Positions 55,831 through 64,000 of a stretch of DNA of 64,000 nucleotides are shown one piece after another. The stretch is taken from the NCBI GenBank assembly GCA_047495785.1, contig JBLDXI010000031.1:1116001-1180000 (forward strand), in the 5' to 3' direction. The stretch is from Lepidodermella squamata (lineage: Eukaryota; Gastrotricha). A model generated the notes under the pieces. That model was not told the DNA's origin. It worked only from the letters and a program-made list of their open reading frames with translations, and did not search any database. A program made the translations under genes and the position numbers. Numbering within the stretch: position 1 is the first letter of the stretch; every line of letters starts with the position of its first letter.

Positions 55831-56197
55831 ATTCGTCGAATTTGGCAATTTTCCAGCCTTCTTTTCTTATTTTTGCCAATTAAATGTTGAAATCTCGTTC
55901 TATGAATGTCAACTAAATTTTTTTATAACTTTGAGCTATTTTGACTTCCGTATGACTCATTGGATCCTTTAATTTCAGTCTGTTATATTCCGAAATCATT
56001 TTTCAACTTTCCTACGTCTTTCACTTGGATGATGCTTTCAATATTCGTCGACATGAGTCGAAAATTAATTTTTGGCTGTTACAGCAATCTCGGTTCTTCT
56101 TTTTTCATTTTATTGCTCAATTGAATTTTATCTGTTGAAATTTCCGTATTGATTGAACATTTTCCTCTTTATAGAGATATTTTTTATCTGAAGTCTG
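55831..56197. other. Intergenic region
   Basis: 367 bp before CEBPZ; no feature recognised beyond AT-rich promoter-like sequence. Confidence 0.4.
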
Positions 56198-59100
56198 ATG
56201 GCTAAAAGTCAAGGGGCTGAAGGTGCTACGAAAGCTGCGAAACCGGCCAAAAAAGCCCCAAAGGAGGAGCAAGCTGAAAATGACATCGACGTGGCTGAGG
56301 TGAGCACCTTTTCATTACTTACTCTCTGGAATCTTCGATTTTCAAAATATTTTTTGAAATAATAACGGCTTGAATGCATTTCACGAATTTTATTTCTGTT
56401 TTCGAAAATTTGAAATTTTGAAATTAAATGGGAATTAAATGGGGAAGAAAATTGAAGTAGAATTTCAATTTTTTCTGAATTTTTGCTGCAATGTGAAGTT
56501 CTTACGCTACTGTTTTTACTAGGTTTCAGCATTTTGGAACCAGATCCAGAAAGAATCTGCCGCTGAATTGAAAGCCGCCGAAAAATTCAAAAAGCCAGCA
56601 AAGAAAACCCCTCCGATTCCACCGAAAACTCAGCCTGAAAAGGTGCAAAAACCCGCTCCTAAACCGGTTGTTGCTCAGCCAAAAACTCCTCCTAAACCCG
56701 TCCAGAATGCAGCCGTAACACAGCCGAAATCTGGCGAAAAACGCGCGAGGACTGAAAATCTACGCGAGCAGCAGCGAAAAATCAAACAGGAAGCTGAACA
56801 AGAGGGTAAAAAGAACGTTCGCATAGTTTTCGGCGAAGACGACGGCGGGAGCAAAGATATCAAGCCAAAAATTGAAGTTTTAGCCCAAAAAACAACAGCT
56901 AGCCTACCCTCGAGTACAATCGACGGATATTTAACGCAACTAGAGGCGGAAATTAACTCGAGTGAACGGCCTCATGGGCAGTGTTTAATGCGGCAAAGGG
57001 CGACTCATCACAATGAGAAGAAGTGGTTTGAAGAATTTCCAGAGCCGTTGAACGACCCGAAAAATTCTTTAGGCTCCCTCACCCGGCCTCAATTCGAGCG
57101 GTTATCCACGCTATGCAACAAATTATTCGATATTGAAGTGAATAATTTCATGAAAAATCGGCGCAGATCGGCGGATGGCAGCTGGTCGAGGACTGTTATC
57201 AAAAAGGGCACATCGGCCGATAGAATGGCCGCGTTGGCTGTTAACGTCCAGGAATCGCCCGTTCATAACCTCGAATCGTTGAAAGAAATGATTCAAATGT
57301 GCTCGAAAAAAACGAGGCGTGAAGTTGTGACAGTTCTAGCATCGCTCGAGGAGCTTTTCGTCGATTTTTTGCTGCCGGACCGGAAGTTACGGTCGCTTTT
57401 TTCGTGCCCTGTAATGACAATAGCCTCAATTTGCGGATCGGATAAAATGGCGAGAGATCGTTATTTGATTCTCTTCGCTTTCGAGGCGAAATTGAAAGAG
57501 ATCTACGCAGAATTTGTGACCACCCTCGGCCAAAATATGTTGAATGACGAAATTTTGGTGGTGAAGCGGCGTGCATTGAATTCGGTTTTGCACATGTTGA
57601 AATCGAAGCAAGAACTCGAGAGTGAGTTGCTAGCGTTACTAGTCAATAAATTCGGCGATCCTGACCGGCCGACCGGCGCCTCAGTTTGCCATTTGCTGCA
57701 TCAATTGCTACTGGAACACCCGATGATGAAGGGCGTTGTAGTTCGGCACGTTGAAGATTTCATTTTTCGCCCGAATTTGCCGTCTCGAGCTCAATATTAC
57801 GCCGTGTGCTTCCTGTCTCACTTGTTCCTATCGCCGTCTGACGCGGCGATTGCTAATCAGTTGATTGGAATTTATTTCCGAATTTTCACTGGCTCGAACA
57901 GTGCTGATCCGAATGCTCCGGAGAAGAAGAAGAAAATGAAGACAATTAAGGGCAAACGGGGTAAGAAGAAGGTGGTTCAAACGCAGATTGATGAGCACTC
58001 GCCGCAGAATAAAAAGCTGATTGCGGCTATTTTGGCTGGTGTTAATAAAGCTGTGCGATTTGCGAATCTCGCCGATCCTGCTCTGTTGAAGAATATCGAT
58101 GCGCTGTACACAATTGTCCACACTGGCAGTTTGGCTATCTCCGTTCAGGTGGGTCATTTTTTATCAAATTTTCAGAATTGTTGTGTTCTCTAATATTCAT
58201 ATTTTCCGAAAAAACCGAACATTTTCCTAATAATTGAATTTTTGTTAATAGACTATAATCTGAATCTTGTAAAATTGGCTAATAATTGAACAAGAGAATG
58301 AGTCAATTTTAAAATCGAATAAAATCATTTTCAATATATTGAAAATTAGGTTGGATTTTTTATTTTTGTAACATTTTGTAAGTTATTTGAAGCAAAATTC
58401 TGTTATTGTAGTTCGAAATTCGTAATAACTCTTCGCAATATCGCAAAATCAAAATATATTCTGGTACTTTTCCCGATAATTGAGTTGAAAATCTGCGAAT
58501 TTTTTCATCTTCGAAATTTCAAGTTGAAAAAATGAAAAATAATCGATAATTATAAGATATTTATTTTGCTAAAATTAAACCATGCTTCCATGGATGCATT
58601 CACTCTAATTAATAATCATACAAATTAGAAGAACCAGAATCAGCTCGATTGTTTTATAATTGACTTTCGGGCCTTCGCTGAATAACTCGAATCCGTTTGT
58701 AATATAAAATTGCGGTGCAATCGAAGTCGCATTCTCAGCAATCGGTGTTGTAGTCGGTTTTTCTCTCGTGGTTCCACTAATTCCTAAATTAACTATGACG
58801 GTTTGTGTTTCCTGGATCGTAGTCGGCCGCATTGTAGTTACAGTCGCTTTCGTCGAAGCTTCGGTCGAAGTTTCGATTTCGACCTCTTCGAAACTCGACT
58901 CCGGTTCATCAGGCCCAGGAGTCGTCGAGGTGACTGACTCATCTTCATTATCGTATTCGAAAGACGGCGTTTGCTCGATAACCTCAACTTTCCCACTATC
59001 AATAGGCCCAATATTGATTTCATCCTCCTCAATAGCCGGCAGTATTGTATGCTTCGAGTTGGAACCCGACTCAGTCGTCGTAATTTTCGGCGGTTTTTCG

Positions 59101-61789
59101 CTCGGTTTCTCCGAAAATTGAAGCGCTATTGGGTCGTCCTTGCCGAAAGCGGGTACAAATCGGGTGATGTACAGCGTATCATGCTGTTTCGGCATGTAAA
59201 AACTCTCCTCGCCCAAATCCATCCATTCGACATCCGCCTCGGTCTCACTGAGAACGGCCATATCGCCCTCTCCTTCGTCTTCGGTCGAATCGTGAAGAGC
59301 CATTAGATCGGTTTCTTTCTCCGAGGCGCACGGGTTTGTCGCAGGGTGGATCAGTTTTAGAACGCTAAGCATAACCAGCGATGCTCGAGCGTCGCCGGAT
59401 GCTTTTCCGCACAGCGTGCGAGCGACGTATCGGTTGCATTCGAGGAAATATTCGATTGATGTTGCACACTCTGGGTCGACTTCGTTCGGATTTTTCGTGT
59501 TGTTACTTGCGATTGCTTGGCGGGGGTTTCGTTTCAATTTTCGCTTGCATTGCGCGTCGATAGTTGGCTGAATTCCGGCCAAGCATCCGAAATTTACCTA
59601 TGAAGCATTGGAGGAATATTTTTTAATTAATTTTTTTTATATATTGAAAAATATTGCTGGGAAATTCATAAGGATAGAAAGGTTTTCACATAAATTTAAC
59701 ATTTTTTCTTAATGCTTTTGGGACATTTTTTTATTTTATGGCGTGTTTCCTAAAATATCCCTGATTTAAGCTCAATTGATCGCCATTTTTCTTCGATAAT
59801 TGAGACTTTTTATATATTTTTTTGAAATGTATGAAATCTAAATAAAATCGTTTCTTAAAAAATAGTTTTAGAAAGTTGAGCTTTACCTTTGCGTAATTAT
59901 GTGCCTGGCAATAGGAATCGCTAGCTTGGCGTAGATTTTTGGATTGTTCGTCAAAATCGCGAATAAAGGCATCAACAACCGGCATTTCGCACAGCTGTCG
60001 AATAAGCGACGTACACGTATTGACCGTATTCACCAACCCGCAAAAATAGTGAATAACATTTCGAAATCGCTTCTCAAGATCTGTCTCACTTTCTTGTTGT
60101 ACGTTGAGCGTATACAGCCGTATTGCAACCACGTAATTCTCCATTAGCCTCGAACAGCGCGAGAAAATTTTGCTAGATGCGTCCAAATCACATTTTTCGG
60201 TCGTTGTTTTCGGACTTGGTGGCTTGGTTTCTGCAAAATCCAAAACTCATCAATGTTCAAAGTTGATAAGAAAAATTCAAAAATTGAAAACTCAAATTGA
60301 AAATTTTTAAAACCTGAATTTTAGAAAATTTGAGGTTTGAATTTGAATTTTCAATTAAAACTTTCAGAATATGTTGAAAAATGAAAAAGTTGAAAATTGG
60401 AATTTTACATTATTTCTTTTGCATGAACTCACCTTGGCCTAAAATTGAGGAAGCTTGGCCTAAAATGCCAAATAAAAGGAAGTGAAGTCTCATTTTATCG
60501 CAAAAATAACTCGATTAAATTCTGATGAGAAATTCTTGATTTAAAATTTCATTTTTATTCGATTTTTGCGTGATGAGTGATGATAATAATATTTCTATAC
60601 ATTTCATATCGCACAGGCGCTGCATCTGCTGTACCAGCTGTTAATGAGCCCGGCGCTGTCGCAGTCAGGCGGCGAGTTGACACAGCGCTTCTACGCCGCG
60701 CTGTACGCGAAACTGCTCGATCAGGACATTCTGAGCACGAGCACGAAATTACATGTGCTATTCAACGTGTTGTTCCGCGCGCTCAAGGCCGACGAAAATA
60801 TCTCGCGAGTGCGCGCCTTCGTCAAACGAATCCTACACATCGCCGCTGCTCACACGCCCTGCGTCGCAGCCTCGGTTCTCTACCTGATTTCAGAGCTGCG
60901 GAAAACCAAACCCGCCATTCTATCGAACGGGGTCAGTTTCGACGAGGAGGACGATGAGAAATCGGATGAGAAGCTGAGTGAGGAAGATCTGAGGCGGAAG
61001 GGCGCGAGGTACGACCCGTTGTATCGAAACCCGCTCTACGCCAATGCGACTGTTGATTCGATTTGGGAGTTGACCCTCTTCATCGACCACTACCACCCGT
61101 CTGTTCAGGTGTTTGCGAAGCAGCTTCGCGATGGCAAATCAATCGACTATGACGGCGATCCGCTGGCTGATTTCACGCTAGCCCGCTTCTTGGACCGATT
61201 TATCCACCGGAAACCGAGGGCGGACAATACGGAGAAATTAACGGCTGATGATGCGGAAAATGAGTTGTTCAAATCGTTTGACCAGGCCGCTTCCGCCTCG
61301 AAGGGCGAGTCGGAGAAATCGGTTGAAAAATCGAAAAATCAGCGGGATAAAAAGTCGAAGGGGAAAATGGATCTTGACGTGTCTGATTCCGAGTTTGACG
61401 CGTTTTTGGAGCAGCACGAGGACGAATTGTTGGATGAAATGTCGGATTTGGATGCGAATGAAGATGATGAAAATGTTGATGATGACGAATTTGTTGAAGA
61501 ATTGCCGTCTCCGGCTAAAAAGAGCCGAAAATCCGTGGATGAGGAGGACGAGGAAGAGGATGGCGAAGATTCTGATGATGAAGATGATTTTTCAGATTTT
61601 GACGACGAGGACGTCATGTCTGTTGACGATGAAAATGACGATGGTATGGCGTTGTTTGAAGATAAGGAGGATAGTGATGTTTCTGAGGCTGAAAATGCCG
61701 ATTTTTCGGACGATGACGATGATGGAAAAAATAAGAAGAAACGTGGCCAGTACACGTTTAGAAACGGGAAGAAGGTTCAGGTGCGATGA
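56198..61789 (+). CDS. CEBPZ: CEBPZ / NOC1 ribosome biogenesis factor
   Basis: Exons 56198-56299, 56523-58148 and 60617-61789 encode 966 residues. A Lys/Pro-rich N-terminus (KKTPPIPPKTQPEKVQKP) precedes an HEAT-like helical array; hallmark segments include RQRATHHNEKKWFEEFP, DKMARDRYLILFAFEAKLKE, and the CBF/Mak21 domain in exon 3 (ALYAKLLDQDIL, VLFNVLFRALKADENI, DPLYRNPLYANA). The tail is extremely acidic (from about 61380) and ends KKKRGQYTFRNGKKVQVR-like. NOC1 works with NOC2 in early 60S subunit assembly in the nucleolus. The last intron is 2.47 kb and contains a complete antisense gene at 58605-60493. Confidence 0.93.
58605..60493 (-). CDS. Secreted DUF19-like Cys-rich protein nested in a CEBPZ intron
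   Basis: Exons 60433-60493, 59887-60230 and 58605-59597 give 465 residues. Exon 1 encodes a signal peptide (MRLHFLLFGILGQASSILGQ). About ten cysteines in residues 30-215 form a helical domain (EKCDLDASSKIFSRC, FCGLVNTVNTC, then FGCLAGIQPTIDAQC and EYFLECNRYVARTLC), resembling nematode DUF19/T20D4.11-type domains. A long acidic, Thr/Ser/Pro-rich stalk follows, likely O-glycosylated, and the C-terminus is hydrophobic (TIELILVLLICMIIN), consistent with a membrane or GPI anchor. All exons sit inside the last CEBPZ intron on the opposite strand. The role is unknown; extracellular location is inferred. Confidence 0.75.
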
Positions 61790-61930
61790 AAAACTGCTCA
61801 AAATTTTTAAAATTATGTTGTTGCTGCTGCTGAAAAAAATCATAAAAAATGTGCAAATTCTAATTTAATTCTCTGAATTTTTCTAGATTTTTTAATATAA
61901 TTATTGGCGATTTTTTCCGATTTTTTTTTA

Positions 61931-62890
61931 ATGGCGCCGAGGAAAAGTGCCGGGTCGGTGTTTATGCCGGTAAGTTGGTTTGTTTGAATTTTTGAATTTT
62001 TTCACTATTTTTTGTTCTGCAGACCAAAGTGAAGCGATTGATGCAGGCTGACAAAGAAGTTGGCAAAATGGTGGCCGAAGTGCCGATTTTGATGGCGTGT
62101 GCCGTTGAAATGCTGCTTGCCGACATTCTGAAGGCGGCTAATTCTATTCGGTTGCAAGGCACAACAAAACTTCTCACTGCCGCCCATTTGTAAGTTCCGT
62201 AGCCAAAAAATATTTAATTTTCGATTTTTGATCATTATTTTTCCATTGGTACGAAGACTTTATTATGAATCCCAGATTTTTAGCTGTCAGATTTCATTTT
62301 TGAAAAGTTATACATAGCCGATTTAAACTTGGAGGATTAGAGATACCTTCTTAAGATCTTTTGATAACTCATCATTTTCTCTGTTTTGTGGGTTGATTTA
62401 AAAATCCTTACCATCATGATTCTAAGCTAACGAGCTCAATTTTTCAAGTTTTACGCAAGGTTTAAATTCTATTTACGAATTTTCGTTTAGAGAGCAAATA
62501 ATGAACCAAAATCCAGAATACGTCGCAGTTCGACCTCCGCTGAACAGCAACTCAATCCCCCTGCACCCGCACGAATTCATCGCGAAATACAGCAAGCAGT
62601 CGTACGCGAATATGCTTCAGCAGCAACAACAGCAGAAACAGCCCGGTTTCGACCCCGCCCTCGGCCACATGCAACAGGTCGCCTACGGCCAGGTCGGCAC
62701 AACCAACCCGATGATAGCCGGAACGACGACGCACATGACGCTGCCGGGCGTGGGCGGTCCTCTCGGCCAGCTGGGCCTGGCGCGAGGAGGCATGGTCAAC
62801 ATGATGAATATGAGTAACAGCAATGACGATGAGGACGACGAGGGCGCGTCGGATGACGACCAGGACACGGACGATGATGATGCGGCGTGA
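61931..62890 (+). CDS. NC2 alpha / DRAP1-like histone-fold protein
   Basis: Exons 61931-61969, 62023-62189 and 62491-62890 encode 201 residues. Residues about 10-75 are a histone fold: KVKRLMQADKEVGKMVAEVP, a central helix with EMLLADILKAA, and the TKLLTAAHL closing segment, as in NC2 alpha, CHRAC and NF-YC subunits. The following LEQIMNQNPEY aligns by position with the DRAP1 C-helix. The remainder is Gln/Gly/Met rich and ends in an acidic run (DDEDDEGASDDDQDTDDD). NC2 alpha pairs with NC2 beta on TBP to repress transcription. CHRAC/POLE4-type partners are alternatives. It begins 142 bp after the CEBPZ stop on the same strand. Confidence 0.75.
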
Positions 62891-63585
62891 TTGCTCAATT
62901 TTTTCTGTCTTATTGCGGCTTTCACATCTTTCAAGCAAGCGCTGCTACGTGTTGTAAATATGTATGATAAATATAATATTACTATCATTACTAATATTAT
63001 GAATTACTTATACCTACGCGTTTGTTTGTTGTTTCTACTTGTTCGTTCGAAAACGAGAGCATTCTGCAAGACTGGGATTTTTTCGAAAAATCCGGATAAT
63101 TATGGGAGATTAATTTATTTTTAGTATAATTTCAAGCTTTAGGCTTAGAGTTTTTCCAAACCTTCTGATTTTCGAAAAATTTAAATAATTAGAAAAAATT
63201 CCTTTGTTTTTAGGAGAAGTTTCTCCTCAAATCCTCTCGTTGTATTAAAAATCCTTGAAATACGAGGATTTCTTTACGATTTTTATTTGATATTCCGTAA
63301 TTTTTCAAAAATGAATTCGGTAAAAATTCATTTTCCGGTTGAAAAATCCAAAAGTTTATAGTGGAATGCTCTCGTATGACGCATCATACCGATAATATTA
63401 TATAATTACCAAGAGCTCTTACCAATATAAAACTACATACTTGAATGCTAAACAATACTGTGACGTCTGATACCACAAGTTATGTCTCGTTTTTTCGTTT
63501 TTTTCAACGGATTTTGCCTATTAAATGAGAGAAAAATTACCGTAATTTCTTCTTATTTATTTTATAGATTTTTTGTTGTTAAAAA
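62891..63585. other. Intergenic region
   Basis: About 700 bp, AT-rich, between the NC2 alpha-like and cactin genes. No gene recognised. Confidence 0.5.
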
Positions 63586-64000
63586 ATGGCTTCCTCTTCC
63601 CGTCCACGGCTCGGCGCAGGGTTGGCCAAAAACGACAATCGAGCCGTTTTGGACGAATATCAGCAGTGGCAAGAAGAGAAACGGAAGCAGAAGGAACTGC
63701 TGAAGGTGTCTGAATCTATCGAAGAAAAACGCGCCCGTCGACTGGCGAAAAAGGAGGCGAAAGAGCGCAAACGCCTCAAAGAAATGGGCTGGGACGAGGA
63801 GTACATGGGCTACTCGAATTTTGACAACCCCTTCAACGATCAGCAACTTCTAAAGCCGTTTATGTGGCAGAAGAAGAATGAAAAGTTGAAGACTGAAAAG
63901 CAGTTGCGGGATGAAGAAATCGAGCGGAAACGCACGGAAGATCTTGAGAAGCATCGGCACGAACTCGAGCGGGTGAAGCAGCGTCGCCTCGACTGGGAAA
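63586..64000 (+). CDS. cactin: Cactin, N-terminal part (truncated by window)
   Basis: The ATG at 63586 opens a frame to the window edge (138 residues). The segment MGWDEEYMGYSNFDNPFND followed by LLKPFMWQKK is the signature of cactin's mid region, preceded by a Lys/Glu/Arg-rich coiled-coil-like stretch (EEKRKQKELLKVSESIEEKR). Cactin is a nuclear, spliceosome-associated protein found across eukaryotes. Other family members carry a longer Arg/Ser-rich N-terminus, so this protein begins unusually short, or an upstream exon is missing. The C-terminal cactin domain would lie to the right of the window. Confidence 0.88.
   Translation, partial: MASSSRPRLGAGLAKNDNRAVLDEYQQWQEEKRKQKELLKVSESIEEKRARRLAKKEAKERKRLKEMGWDEEYMGYSNFDNPFNDQQLLKPFMWQKKNEKLKTEKQLRDEEIERKRTEDLEKHRHELERVKQRRLDWE

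Noticed and set aside
61248-61868. 206-residue plus-strand frame overlapping the CEBPZ tail
   Set aside because: It is the +1 reading of GAT/GAA-rich acidic codons, giving Met/Lys/Arg-rich low complexity.

Overview
The window is animal nuclear DNA, most likely from a nematode or another compact ecdysozoan genome. Split genes are reassembled here by reading frame: most introns are 48-58 nt with TTTCAG- or TTTAG-type acceptors, genes lie on both strands a few hundred bases apart, and single-copy eukaryotic genes (NXF1, CEBPZ/NOC1, calpain-7, NC2 alpha, cactin) sit beside lineage-specific secreted and repeat proteins. No species marker is visible, so the taxon is an inference.

Region 1 (1 to about 13.2 kb) is most of a Polinton/Maverick virus-like transposon running off the left edge. 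It holds the C-terminal end of a structural protein, an adenovirus-type cysteine protease, an FtsK/HerA-type packaging ATPase, three proteins of unknown role, and a protein-primed family B DNA polymerase on the minus strand. Past the polymerase are a deoxynucleoside kinase, a small membrane-like protein and a divergent TATA-box-binding protein. The reading frames are open once short introns are allowed for. Integrase, major capsid gene and inverted termini are not seen.

Region 2 (13.3-26.2 kb) has a 344-residue orphan gene, about 3.8 kb of gene-poor sequence with a small inverted-repeat element, a roughly 1558-residue pseudokinase-ankyrin fusion, a second MITE-like element, a Penelope-like GIY-YIG remnant ending in an 80-bp inverted repeat, and a GTSF1-type double CHHC zinc-finger gene (small-RNA pathway) next to it.

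Region 3 (26.2-45 kb) contains a secreted Kunitz-like three-domain protein, a FERM protein of Expanded/FRMD6 type, the mRNA export receptor NXF1, and a ZNF318-like protein whose largest intron holds a 663-bp tandem duplication of an antisense ankyrin fragment.

Region 4 (45-64 kb) contains calpain-7 and a tandem paralogue lacking the MIT domains, a pair of related single-exon orphan genes, CEBPZ/NOC1 with a secreted-protein gene nested antisense in its intron, NC2 alpha (DRAP1-like), and the first part of cactin, which runs off the right edge.
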